DNA from: Incurvaria masculella
Lineage: Eukaryota > Arthropoda > Insecta > Lepidoptera > Incurvariidae
DNA length: 64,000 bases
Assembly: GCA_946894095.1 (NCBI GenBank)
Contig: OX335642.1
Coordinates: 29,523,021-29,587,020 of the forward strand
Direction of reading: 5' to 3'
Shown: positions 45,472 through 56,830 of the stretch, piece by piece
How the letters are laid out: each line of letters begins with the position of its first letter
Position numbering within the stretch: position 1 is the stretch's first letter
The notes under the pieces: generated by a model
What the model saw: the letters and a program-made list of their open reading frames with translations, nothing else
The model's database searches: none
Told to the model about the DNA's origin: nothing
Program-made: the position numbers and the translations under genes

Positions 45472-45600
45472 TTTAACCGACTTCAAAAAAATGGAGGAGG
45501 TTCTCAATTCGTCGGAATCTTTTTTTTATGTATGTTCACCGATTATTCGAAGAGGTCTGGATCGATTTGAAAAAAAAAACCTTTTCTAAAGTTCTTGGTA
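45472..45600 (+). repeat. GGAGGAGG-type repeat
   Basis: ttaaccgacttcaaaaaaat, ggaggaggttctcaattcgt and tatgttcaccgattattcg match 36607-36830. Confidence 0.68.
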
Positions 45601-45728
45601 GGTACCGACATAAGGTTTTCATTCCGGAACGGAGATCGCACAATTTTAAAAGTCGAGTTTCTAGCATTAAACTGAATGAAAAATTGACAACAACCTATCA
45701 TTCATTACTGTGTTCAGTTAGTCTATTC

Positions 45729-45905
45729 TTGGTATCAGGAATCTTTCAGTCGAGAAAATAGTTTTCATGGCGGTTGCCAAAGCGATCTTATCGACGGAAT
45801 ACCTTGAATTGAAAAACCGTGGTCTGGAATCTTTTCATCGACAAAATCGCTCTGACAACCGCTATAAAAGCAGTTTTATAGACTACAAGATTTCTGATTC
45901 CTACA
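45729..45905. mobile_element. MITE-like foldback, copy 1
   Basis: ggtatcaggaatc near the left and gatttctgattcct at the right are inverted, and inner parts pair (gcggttgccaaagcgat against atcgctctgacaaccgc). A related element is at 54064-54235. Confidence 0.6.
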
Positions 45906-46159
45906 CGGCATTTCAACAATATGTAGGTCTACGGAACGCTCGCTAATTCTTCAATGAAAACTAGACGGCGTCCTAATCTGAAAAGTTGTCAAGGGAAGAT
46001 TCTGGTGCCACGCCTAGTTCATTTGTGCCGTGCTTTCGGCACATTCCCAGAGGAACTATGTAGGTGTAATAAAATGTGATGGGCCAATACCATGACATTG
46101 TAGGTAGGTATGTGATATTACTAAATTCGGTAACAAATTGCTACGTAATCGGAACGGTC

Positions 46160-46500
46160 ATCTTATTCCATGTCGTTTGAACGAAAAGAGAAATAGTTTC
46201 GAAAATCTGGTTCATTATATAGTGCAGTAATATCATAATCGTAATCAGTCATATTGACTTCAAGTAATTTAAGGGGTTCTGGAAGGAAATTCTGCAGCGG
46301 GTGCTCCGGATATATGTAGGATGGGGAGGAAGGAGGGATGCAAGGTCCACAGAGCAATGTCCATAGTAGTACCTGTAGAACAGACTGAGCGACCCCACAA
46401 ACCGTCTGTGGCTCAGTGAATCCAAGCCAGTGGTGAGTTGTGGGTCTCTAACAAGACGGACCGGACTGCTCGGCGCTGAATTGAGTCCAACGCCAACAGG
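46160..46500 (-). mobile_element. non-LTR (jockey-like) reverse-transcriptase relic
   Basis: One minus-strand frame reads LLALDSIQRRAVR. After a frame break the next reads LDSLSHRRFVGSLSLFYRYY and GHCSVDLASLLPP. The order IQ-RA-R ... L-RR-V-SL--FY---G-CS-EL is typical of the RT C-terminal region in jockey/CR1-type elements. Confidence 0.68.
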
Positions 46501-46728
46501 GACTTGGAACTACCTCCCCATGTGTGGCTACAGTAAAGCCTTATCTGTGATTTATAAAGAAGAAGACGGCTCTAGTGTTAAATGTTTTTATAGACTATTT
46601 GGGTACTTAACATGTCTTCAATTTAGATCTATCAGTTTGTGACGTAAACAAGTGTAGTTTGACTACCAAGAGTTGAAATAAATGAAATGGGATAAAAAAA
46701 ATAGGTATTATTAATTCGTACGGCTCGT

Positions 46729-47050
46729 GGTGTAGGAAGTACATTTCGTTACGAAAGCGAGTTGTTCCATAGTTCGGAACCCATGTAAAATTGAAGGTCT
46801 CTATTCCCTTTTAGGTGGAAGGGTTAAGCCCGCCAGGGTTGGCACCACCGCATTGGATGAAAATATGGTTGAAGCGGCAATGAAAAATTGTCTGTGTTTT
46901 CCATCCAGTTCAGTGTAGCCGTACTCATAAAGGCCCTTCTCTTTATGAGCATGGCTGCATGGCACCTATTTCCTTCGGGAATGTGGTGTACTGGGCTACT
47001 ATCTTGACAGTAGTTGTGTGGTATTAGCCATCCATGTCATGTTCCATAAA
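46729..47050 (+). repeat. tRNA-type SINE with complete shared body
   Basis: A head remnant (ggctcgtggtgtagg, tttcgttacgaaagcgag) is followed by aaattgaaggtctc, aggtggaagggttaagcccg, aagcggcaatgaaaaattgt, gttttccatccagttcagtg and the tail gtggtattagccatccatgt. Confidence 0.68.
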
Positions 47051-47059
47051 AAAAGGATT

Positions 47060-48929
47060 TTAAAAAGGTAGTCCTTTTCAAAGTTCAGCAACCTCCGCCG
47101 ACTTTTTCCTAAAAATTCTAATATAAGGACAATTATTAAGTTTTTTATCAAATGATAAAAAATGTACATATTAGGAAAACATGCGCGCGCACTTTCCTAT
47201 CCCGTACTACAATGGATAGTGTGCACTAGGTAGAGTAGCATAAACTTTTAATAAAAGTGAGATATTATCTAAAGTCTGCTGATATCGAATTGTATTGACT
47301 TCACTGGAATGGTCCCTAAAACATGCGTGTTAAAGTAAATAACGAAGGAACCACGGTAGCTTGTTGATTTCCCCAAATACCGGCCGTCCTAACAATAGCG
47401 TATAGAAACAACCACAGAAGAAAAAAGGATGGAGAAGGGGCATGTGGTCGTTATCGCGACTCCGTCGTATGGAACAAGTGTGCATATAATGGGAAAAGGC
47501 CGCGTGTCTTAAGCCACACAATCCAAACCTCGCCACCGAGTGAAAATTATGAAATAGAAATGCGGTCGTCAAGTCAGCTCAAACCATTAAATACGTCTGC
47601 GACCTTATAATATTATTCTACGTCTGTGTCTATGTTTTGCTGGTGATTCACTTACAAAATATCCGCACCTATCGCTTGGCAAAGACACAAAAAGAAGATA
47701 TTCATTTTATTAATTTTAATTTGTATCTTACTCAGGTAGGTATGTAATGTAGCACGAAGGTGGCACCTATGGTACAGCCGTTAGGCCAGTTTAGGTGGCA
47801 CTGCTCACCCAAATGTAATTATTTATTCTTATTTTTAGATTTTCTAAAGTTACCTATAGAATTTCTAGCATGTGTGATGAACAGTGGCCGATAAATGTAT
47901 CGTAATTATTTATGGTATTTCATGCACGCCATCCGTAAGTCACTCATGACAACAAGTGCATTTTTTTCTAGATTTTATTTATTTAATTAGTATCCTGAAA
48001 TCTGTAATAAAATTGGCGACAGCGGATCTCATATCAGCTAGATGGCATATCTCTTGCATTTTTAATCTGAGGAAACAACCTACCTCAAACCGAACTTTAA
48101 AGCGTGGTTCCTGAGACGTGCATCTGAGACAGCCAGCTGATTAGACTATGACAATGACGCAAGTTCATCTAAACGCGGAAATGTCACAGACAGTTTTGAC
48201 ACTTTTATTGTCTGTGATTTACAGGTCGCCAACTGAATCGACCTCGAGCCTGATAGCGATTACAATATTGAAGATGGAATTAAAATCTTCGAACAGGAGC
48301 CCCCTAAACGGTTGTCCATTTACAATCTCAAATCGAACTAAAATCTACAGTCAAACAGCCACGTCTCGGAGGGGTAGGCAGAGATGGAAGCTGTCATGTT
48401 TTGCGAGAATGTTCCAAACACATTTGAACGCGTTATGGTAGCATATTTCATTGAAAACTCTACGATTATGTAAACATTTTGTTCGATTTTGTATGCAATT
48501 TTAGATAAAATGTACAGTCAGCCAAATATTCAAAGATGCATGCCCGGATAAACGATACAATAAATGGTGGTTAAATACAACCTCTGGTTAAATGTTGTAA
48601 AGGTTTTATTTACACATTTAAATAAAAGACATTCTCTGTGTTTTTACAAGTATAGTCCGCCCTATATTTGTTCCCAAAAGACAGAGTAATCCAACTGTTC
48701 CCCTTTTCCTTCAAGCGGATGTGTATCCTTAAATATTATGTCGACTGTACACGTGACTTCGATGAAATTCAGGAACTGGTTATTTTAATTCACACACAAT
48801 TAAAATGGTTATAGGGGCTTATTTTACCGGGAGGTCCTTACACGGCCAATCACGACACGCAACGTTTGGTAAAAACGTTTACTTCTTTAAAAAAAATCAT
48901 TCCTATTCGAAGTGACATCAACTGCGGAC
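47060..48929. other. intergenic DNA, no supported gene
   Basis: No exon with good splice context or recognisable domain was found. The frame at 48148-48441 is Ser/Thr-rich and unremarkable. Confidence 0.4.
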
Positions 48930-49060
48930 CTCTAAGAGTGATGCAGAATCCCGAACCAGCAAAACATACGTACCATTCGCGGGTATTGCGTCTTACCAAT
49001 TTCGCCACCTGCTGTATACCCATGATTTGGAATTCTCCTACAGTCCGTCTTCCCGTAATA
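48930..49060 (-). repeat. tRNA-like SINE, copy 1
   Basis: The minus strand has a tRNA-Leu/Ser-like D-arm (ggtggcgaaattggtaagac), then gcaatacccgcgaatggtac and a T-arm-like gctggttcggga. The unsplit sequence gtattgcgtc-ttaccaattt here is the reference for the insertion in copy 3. Confidence 0.68.
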
Positions 49061-49128
49061 ATATAATCAATGCCTCGTACTAACACAGTATTTAAGATTA
49101 TACCTACATAAATTTATTTAACGTTATA

Positions 49129-49265
49129 CCTGCGAAATTAGTTAGACGCAATCCCCGCGAATGGTACGTTTTGCTGGTTCGGGTCCAGCCTTGCAGTATA
49201 TTCGTAAAGTAGTTCTTTTTACAGGGATCTTGTGTCCTTGCTTCACGGTCGATTATACATACATA
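49129..49265 (+). repeat. tRNA-like SINE, copy 2
   Basis: The + strand reads gcgaaattagttagacgcaa, then a perfect T-arm (gctgg-ttcgggt-ccagc) at about 49173-49189, and the tail gcagtatattcgtaaagtag ... cggtcgattatacatac. The acceptor stem is imperfect, so this is a SINE head rather than a tRNA gene. Confidence 0.68.
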
Positions 49266-49461
49266 CATGACACATTCCTTGGTTTATATGTAGTCTTGAA
49301 ATAATCCATAGAATTCTTACCACAAATGTAATCGTGATACCCATTGATACAATATCTACGCAATTCATAGCGATGATGTTGTAGATGTGTCGGCGCCAAG
49401 AGTTGAGTAAGGCCATGGTTAGGCCACTTGATTGCAAACCCAGGCCGTTCATTGTAATCAT

Positions 49462-49703
49462 TTTAAGGGTGCCTCCGCTGTCCGTCCGTCCGCCCGTCCT
49501 TCTGTCACAGGGCTGTATCTCATGAACCGTTACAGTTAAGCAGCTGAAATTTTCACAGAGTCTGTATTTATTTTGCCGCTATAACAAAAAATAGGAAAAA
49601 AAATGAATGATGCCTACAAAAAACGTATTTTTTTATGTTAAATCTTGTACGATGGTACAGAACCCTTCGTGTGCCAGTCCGACTCGTACTTGGTCGGTTT
49701 TTT
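49462..49703 (-). repeat. MINE-like element, copy 12, 5'-shortened
   Basis: It lacks the terminal ggttccg hairpin on the left (starts ttaagggtgcctccgctgtc) but keeps the (CCGT) tract and ends tacttggtcggttttt. Confidence 0.78.
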
Positions 49704-50057
49704 ATTTTGTGGTTGGTACATACTTAGCCGTTAGCAATTTGTTCAGCATTCGAGGTATCCATGAATTGAAATCGGAAATGTTTTTGTTACGCTTTATTTA
49801 AAACAATTTTATACGTATGAATGCAACGTAAAATAACTTATGAATGTATGTACAAAACATGCTCAATCATGGATATTGCAACAGTGTGGTTTGCATAATG
49901 GGACAGAATTTCTTTCTTGTCATGGGTAAATTGTGATTTCCCTTGACTTTCTTACCGCATAAAATATTATAGTATTGTGGTTTAAGCGGTATGTTTTACC
50001 AACGCAACGCTTGGGAACCATTCAGATAGACGGATTTATTCCTAGAGTCGCAAATTG

Positions 50058-50354
50058 TAGGGTTCCATACCCAAAGGGTGCTAACGGAACCCTATTACTA
50101 AGCCTCCGCTGTCCATCCGTCCGTCCGTCCGTCACAGGGCTGTATCTCATGAACCGTAATAGGTAGGCCGGTGAAATTTTCACAGAATGTGTATTTATTT
50201 TGATGCTATAACAACAAATAAAAAGGTAAAATTACAAAATAATAACAAATAAAGGGGGCCCCCATACATAAAACATGATTATTTGGTGGTAAATTTTGTA
50301 CGATGGTACGGAACTCTTTGTGTGTGAGTCGGAATCGCACTTGGCCGGTTTTTG
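50058..50354 (-). repeat. MINE-like element, copy 13
   Basis: Full-length minus-strand copy, from gtagggttccatacccaaag to cacttggccggtttttg. Confidence 0.83.
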
Positions 50355-50569
50355 TAATGTTTTGAGGTCCTATCTTCAACTAAACGTAAGCTCGATGTTC
50401 GTGAACGGGTGCTGTTTATGGGGACTGGCCTAATTTCTAGTTGCAGAACTATGCTATTAGTGAAATTCGCCCTTAATCATCAGATAAATACACTCCCTGT
50501 ACAAACGAAGTATACTAATCGTCTAAAACCACTGTTCCAATTTACTTGATATTAAGTATCTTATTTCAT

Positions 50570-50690
50570 TTCATTTATTTGGACTTGTGGTAGTCAAACT
50601 ATACTATGTTACTTCACAAATTGATTATCCGTGAATTTAATTAACTCAGTAAAAAAGAACCTGCAAAGAAACCACACTGGTTAATATATA
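50570..50690 (+). repeat. repeat shared with 14710-14835
   Basis: tggtagtcaaactatact, acttcacaaattgattatcc and taactcagtaaaaaagaacc match the copy upstream of JHEH copy B. Confidence 0.5.
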
Positions 50691-50804
50691 TTTTTATACA
50701 CAATAAAATACAGACTTAAGTAGATATAAATGCTAATTCCAAACATATGTTGCTAATATCAGGCAACAAAACAATTTTTAACAATAAAAATAATCGACTT
50801 CAAA

Positions 50805-51003
50805 GAAAAATCACTAAAAAGTAAAAACAAATTGCCATTTTTGTAGTTACGATAATTGTTATTTTTTTATTCGGCGTCATCATGGCACGTGCTGCGCCAG
50901 TCAAGAAAACCTTGGCTACCTTGGCTGATACCGACTACAGAAATAACAATCATCGTAAATACAAAAATGGTAATATTTTTTTTTTACTATTTAGTGCTTT
51001 TTC
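50805..51003. mobile_element. foldback element
   Basis: Arms of about 70 bp pair: tcactaaaaagtaaaaa, ttgccatttttgtagttacg and ataattgttattt on the left against aaataacaatcatcgtaaat, acaaaaatggtaat and ttactatttagtgc on the right. The central loop is about 45 bp (catcatggcacgtgctgcgc ... ggctacctt). Confidence 0.75.
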
Positions 51004-51555
51004 TAAAAAAAGCAATTGATTATTGTGTACTAAACGTTTGTTTGAGAAATATAACTTACAGACCGTTCTTAAGAGGGGTTCTACACAGACGGATGGATAG
51101 ACATAGTAGCCACTTTATGAGGCTTCCTCAATCATTTTGCTAGCCTTAAAAAATTTAACAACCGGGTTAAATACAGAAAAACTAGCATATTAAAAGAAAA
51201 TTTTTGATTTTTTTTCCGATGAACTTAAGGCCTACGGTATAAAATGTGTAGCATTGTTTAATGAACATTCATTGTTTTTGCTTTGCATGTAATACGTGTG
51301 TTTAATTTAGGTCCATGTTAAAGGAAAACTAGCACAATAACCGCGAGTAGTAATAGAGATATCCCACGCACACTACATGTGTTCGAATGTGTCACACGAA
51401 GTGAATGGCGTAGGATGCGCTCGTGACAGGCAAAAGAATTTGTAAACAATACGTGATTACAGTCAGCTAACGTGCCTCACCTGCAGTAGCAGACTTAAAG
51501 TCAAAATTATAAACCTTTTTTAAAAACTAAATCGTAATCAATTGATTGTTATTTA

Positions 51556-51893
51556 TGTAGCTGGACATAGATGGCTAATACCAAACTAAACGTCAGATAT
51601 TAGCCTAACACGTCACAAGGAAACTAGGTGCCATGCCATGACCTGCCTTATATTGCTCGGCTACATTGAACTGCATGGAAAACACGGACAATTTTCATTC
51701 ATGCTGTTCATTCAATGCGATGGTACCAACCCGTGGCAATTAAAGAAGGAACCTACAGTTTTACGTGGAATCCGGACCACGACCAGTCTCAACGGTTGAA
51801 AATGGTACCCCATCCAGAACCCAATCGTGCTCAGAGTTCGTACCCTACTTATCGAATCGCAAGACATCGCACCACTGGGCTGCCGAGGCTACC
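51556..51893 (-). repeat. 5S rRNA-headed SINE, copy 4, degraded
   Basis: The tail (tggacatagatggctaatac) and body (tgaactgcatggaaaacacg, acgtggaatccggaccacga) are clear. The 5S-like head at 51800-51893 is worn. Confidence 0.65.
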
Positions 51894-52064
51894 CAAAATT
51901 CTGCTCGAATTCCTTTTTCTCTTCACTCTTTCTTAATTAAAGTATTTTTTGATATTTTTTATGAATTAATTGCAATGATTGTCCCAATTATTATATCTTT
52001 TAAATTATCTAACTTTTCCACTTGAATCTTTATTTTTTTACTACCATACTACATTTTTTCACGT

Positions 52065-52290
52065 AACTGGACATATTATGCTAACCTTTATGATATTAGC
52101 TTAACAAGAATCATTCCCGAAGGAATATGGTCTCATGCCATAATCTGAGCATGAATCCATTGAACTAGAAATATATCAAACACGGACATTTTTTTATAAC
52201 TGCTTCGACCATCTTTTCAACCATAGTGATGGTACCAACCCTGGCGGGATAAACCCTTCCCCCTAGTAGGAGAAGGAATCCTGTAGTTAC
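52065..52290 (-). repeat. SINE body and tail, degraded
   Basis: taactggacatattatgct, attcccgaaggaata, ctgcttcgaccatc and gatggtaccaaccctggcgg follow the family order. Confidence 0.55.
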
Positions 52291-52554
52291 AAAGGTCCTG
52301 TTTGTGTTATATGTGTACGGAACCGTCTTTACCTAATGCATTGAAGTAAGTTGTGAATTATGGATTCCAATAAATAAGAAACAATGTGTTTTTTTATTTA
52401 TCGTAGCCTTTAGATATGTATACTAGAGATGCCTGAGATGATGGTGGAAACTTCTTATCTTTGTGATTTAATATTGTTTCTTAGAAACCGTTTATGAACT
52501 CAAAAATAGAAGATAAAAAATGTCATTTAGATAAAAGCCACTTCTTATTGTAAT

Positions 52555-52690
52555 ATGTATGTATGTATAATCGACCGTGTAGCAAAGACACATTAATTGA
52601 AGAAAGAGCCCAGTAAAAAGAACTACTTTACGAATATACTGCAAGGCTGGACCCGAACCAGCAAAATATACCATTGGCGGGTATTGCGTC
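52555..52690 (-). repeat. tRNA-like SINE, copy 3, part 1
   Basis: atgtataatcgaccgtg, tactttacgaatatactgca and aggctggacccgaaccagca lead into gcgggtattgcgtctt, where the copy is interrupted. It resumes at 53203. Confidence 0.7.
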
Positions 52691-53202
52691 TTTTTTAAAA
52701 AAAATGTAATGGGTTTTTTTTACTCTTACTATTTTCAATAACGATTTCACTATTATTATTGATTTTTTACCTAATTGACTGTATGATTGTGTAGCAGATT
52801 GTAATATTGATTCACTCGATAAACTCTTTAAAAACAATTATGAATTATATGTTTTATTTTATTTATTCCTATTATTGTTTTATTGTTTTAATAAGGATTT
52901 CATTATTATTATTGATTTTTTACTTAATAGATATGCGATGCTGGCTTGGATTTTATTATTTAATTTTTTATTGGATAGTGTCGAGAAATATACCTGTGTG
53001 AATATTGATTCATTGTGTTTTTATAGTATTCAATATGTGAATACGATATTTGTATTTGTACGCCGTAACAGGCATCTTATGGAGATCTGAAGACCAAAAA
53101 TGTATCGCCTATTAACCCATAAGTGAACAAATAAATTATTATTTCATTTCATTTCATTTCATTTCATTTATTTCATATTTCATTTCATTTCATTTCATTT
53201 CT
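52691..53202 (+). mobile_element. insertion of about 510 bp with an (ATTTC)n tail
   Basis: It is AT-rich, begins ttttaaaaaaaatgtaatgg and ends in about 10 ATTTC units after cgcctattaacccataagtg, like the 3' end of a LINE or SINE. It contains two near-copies of cattattattattgatttttt. The frames inside are hydrophobic low-complexity sequence. Confidence 0.65.
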
Positions 53203-53285
53203 ACCAATTTCGCCACCGGCTGCATACCCATAATTTGAAATTCTCCTACAGTCCCTCTTCCCGTAGCATCTCAAGCTCTCGCATT
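53203..53285 (-). repeat. tRNA-like SINE, copy 3, part 2
   Basis: accaatttcgccaccggctg, catacccataatttgaaatt and ctcctacagtccctcttccc continue copy 3 exactly where copy 1 continues at 48996. Confidence 0.7.
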
Positions 53286-55668
53286 AATTTATGTCACGAT
53301 ATCTAATTATAAGGAATTATCTCAATCAATTATGAGTCAGTAGAAACATCATAGCTTGACTAAATGTGATGACGACGTTACCAATGGTTTGTTGACTTTA
53401 CACTTCAATTTTCTTGAAAAACACAGGACCTTGAATACATATTCAAACTACTTGTTGTAACAATAATCGGAGAGCTTGCTTATTAAGAAAAAATATTCAA
53501 ACCTCAATTAAGATGGATACACTGACCATAATACTGAGATCAAAACACTGAGAAATACACGAAACACTGATTATTATAGAAACAAATGCAGAATACATTA
53601 AAAATCTTACAGATATGACTGCTTTACTCAATCAATTAACACCATGAATCCTACGTATTGACGTGAATCTTCTAAGAACTGCGAGTGATTGTGCCTTATA
53701 GTAGCTGCTAACTGCGACAAACAGATGATTGGAGACGTGTGACTCATGCACGGTAGTGAGTGGCCGACAGGGCGTTATACTAATTGGCCCCTTCCTGCAT
53801 CACAGACGGGACTTTGCAGTCTTAAAGGATTGTCTTATTACAACCCTTCTTATGCATTTAACGAGAGTGGATGTGAGAAAGGTCCCCAGGCCTGTGTTAT
53901 ATATCATGCAATGCTATGTTTTTAAGCAGCAATAACGAAATCCGAAGAAATGTTGTTGGACATGATTTGTTCCTGAATGTCACTGTTTTAATTATGGCTT
54001 ACTTGTTTATGCCAGGACTCGCGGTGCGACTTGTTGGCCTATTCTTGGAATTATTGGATTTTATATCAGGAATCAGGATACCTGAGTCTAGAAAACAGCT
54101 TTTGTAGCGGTTTCCAAAGCGATTTTGGCGACGGAAAACCTTGAATAAATTGAAATACTGTGCTCCGGAATCTTTTCGTCAAAAAATCGCTTAGAGTGGT
54201 TTTCTAGATCCAGGATTCCTGATTACTTATTACGGAATTCCAGGGATAGGCCTGCTGAAAGACTTCAGACACGTCGTCCAGTTAGAAATCAACTGATTTG
54301 GATGGTTACAATGTTACTTGTGCATCAAAACATTTCTTTACTACCCATTATTCCACAACCTATTGGGTTAAAATAAATTCGAAAAACATACATTTATAAA
54401 AATCAGATTATTTACATCTGAACGTTTTTGCATTGTTAACAAAAACTTTATACATCCTGCAACATGTATTATTAAAAACTAACTACTAGAACTATTTAAA
54501 CCATTAGAATTTTGTATTGTTAAAAACTAACATGGTACACAAAACAATTAAAAATTACATTTCCAATGATGTCCACAGAATAATCTTTCCGGTACAGTAT
54601 AAAAGGATAATCGTAAGGAAAGACGAATGACTCATGTGAGCATGAGGAAACGCAAGATATGCGTCATAAGTTCGTCCTTAATTCATATTAATGTATTTAA
54701 TGTATGCTGACTAAGAATTTGCTCTTGAAACTAACTAAAATAGTATAGGATGATGAATACGCCGTTCGCAAGAAAAAGCAACATCCGTATACTCGCAACT
54801 ATTCCAGAAAGCTGAAAATGTTAAAGTGTAAATTAGCAAACCAAAGCTAACGTTATATTACTCAGATTCGGTGTATTTCCATTATTGCGGTTTTGGAGAT
54901 TTTAAGTACCGGATAAAATTGTCCGGACACCCACTTGTGGTAAAGAACCCAAAGGTTGTTTAGTTCTTTCTTCCGTTATACTGCCAATTATTATTTATCT
55001 TTCTTGAAACTTGGGTGTCTCTGAACGCAGGATTAATAAACGCACTCCCAACACAATTGGCCGCCTAGTAGCGGGCATACTTTTCTCGCAACGTGATGTT
55101 GACAACGTCTAAATAATCCACCCAGTCGCTGCTATCTATACCGGCCCACATTAAAATCAAACCAAACCCAACTAAACAGCAAATAAAACTATTCATTTAG
55201 AATGTTTATTCATACCATAAACTGATAAAACTTCCCTTAAATAAAATGCATACTTAAGAAAAAATAACTATCTGAATCTGAAGTCTTTTTTAAGAAAAAC
55301 CCGTTGGCTGTGCCGAGAGATCGACGGTGTTCAGAGAGCCTAATCCACCTAACCTCGCAAAACTACATTCAGCGCGGCACCATACCAGCAATACTTATCA
55401 GCGAATTTGCGGACTATCGCAGAGCTATCGAGTTGGTGCAAAATACGTTTGAAGACTCATAATAGTATGTTGAGCTACTATTACCCTTCTGAAACTCTAA
55501 TAAAATCTAATCTCTGGCGTTCTATGCACTTACCTGTAGCTTAATTCTTCCCATTAATTACTTGGTACTTATTATCACCCGAGTCCCTGGAGAGGTAAGT
55601 TGAGAGGTGAGGAGTCATGGTAAACCCGAATGTGTTTAATAGTTACTTAATTTTTTCTATCAATTTCT
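53286..55668. other. intergenic DNA with one MITE-like foldback
   Basis: No gene is seen. At 54064-54235 a foldback matches the one at 45729-45905 (atcaggaatcaggatacc, ggtttccaaagcgattttgg, ggaatcttttcgtc, ccaggattcctgat). Confidence 0.45.
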
Positions 55669-55760
55669 GTGCCCCCGAGCCTAGTGGTTAACGAGTATCG
55701 TTTCTTCCGGCGAGACTGCGGGTTCAGAACCTAGGTTGTGCTCCTATCTCTTCATAAATC
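55669..55760 (+). repeat. tRNA-headed SINE fragment
   Basis: Box-A-like gagcctagtggttaacgag and box-B-like gcgggttcagaacct are spaced as in a tRNA. No acceptor-stem pairing is seen. Confidence 0.55.
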
Positions 55761-55892
55761 GAGATTGAAACATTTGAACATTGAACATTTTCGTTGAAGA
55801 TATGGATCCATGGATCGGAACGAATGTAAAACTGAAGGTCCGGTCGCCAGATAAAAAAATATTAAATCCACTGTTATTAAATCTGGCGTTAA

Positions 55893-56411
55893 GGTGGCCC
55901 ATCCCGCTCATCTCCCCATACAAAAGGAGAAAGAACATCACGCCCATATTTCTTGTCAGAAATCCAAAATGTTGCTCAAAATAGCTTTATTTGATCGAAC
56001 TTAATGTCTGATGACCATTGGCATTGTAAAATTTTGTTTGGTTTCTAAGTTATAAGGTCCGAAAGTATAACAATAACTTTGGAGGTGTATTACGCACTGA
56101 TAAAGTAAGAACATCTTAAAGAGATTAGTCATCAGACATAGCTAATTTAATCAAGATTTATAATCAAGATTTTGTTCGATTTTTGACTACAGCGGTCGTG
56201 GTTTACTTTTAGCTATAAGTCGTTTTGAAATAAAAAAATTCGTAAATCTTACCAAATCATACGCTATGCACATTGTCTTTTTTGTGGACATGTTTCATCT
56301 TCCTCATCACGGAGCCTGTCTTATTCTTTGAAACAGAGAAGGTCCCAGAGCGCAACAGCACGGTTTTGTACCGTGCCCGCGAATGAGTTAGGCCCGCCGG
56401 GTTGGGCCACC
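55893..56411 (-). mobile_element. TTAA-flanked MITE, copy 2
   Basis: This is an inverted copy of 32510-32976. The ends are ggtggcccatcccg and cgggttgggccacc, with TTAA at 55889-55892 and 56412-56415. Shared internal blocks are tgcacattgtcttttttgtg, aatgagttaggcccgc and gtcgttttgaaat. Confidence 0.8.
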
Positions 56412-56509
56412 TTAAGTTGCATTTCGCACCAAAATGACAAGTCTATTGACGGTATGGTGTGAATTGAAACTAGGCGTGAGATTTAATCGCTGGCTTGCCT
56501 ACTCACCTG

Positions 56510-56830
56510 GCGAATTAATTTCCCATGGTAACTCTCAGATTAATCAGGGAAGGTCAGACCTGTCCGCGTTGATACCATTGTTATGTATGAATGACGATTG
56601 AAGCGGAAATACAAAATTGTCGGTGTCTGCCCTCTTACCAGTAGGTGTTATATTAGCAATCAATGTCCAATCCCATAAGAGAACCCCAAGAAAGTGTTTA
56701 CATCAACGAGAGTTAATTGGACCGTGACTTCCATTCAGTTAAATGTAGCCATTGTGACATTGGGTGATGCAATGGCTATCGATGTCCAGTCGCATAAGAG
56801 AACTGTTAGAAAGTGTTTACATCCACGGAA
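56510..56830. repeat. SINE scraps and a short tandem duplication
   Basis: The SINE-body-like part is 56540-56690. A unit of about 125 bp (atcaatgtccaatcccataa, gaaagtgtttacatc) is repeated at 56770-56830. From 56960 to 57890 I see nothing further. Confidence 0.4.

Noticed and set aside
45152..45589. 145-residue protein-coding gene
   Set aside because: The frame begins in AT-rich DNA and runs into a known repeat after 45470. Only the GC-rich middle is notable, and it is better explained as a possible leader exon.
49129..49196. Working tRNA-Leu or tRNA-Ser gene
   Set aside because: The T-arm is perfect and the D-arm is recognisable, but the anticodon arm and acceptor stem do not pair properly, and sister copies show it is part of a repeat.
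52807..53090. Hydrophobic plus-strand frames resembling membrane or mitochondrial proteins
   Set aside because: They come from very AT-rich sequence inside the insertion with an (ATTTC)n tail. The Phe/Ile/Tyr richness reflects base composition.
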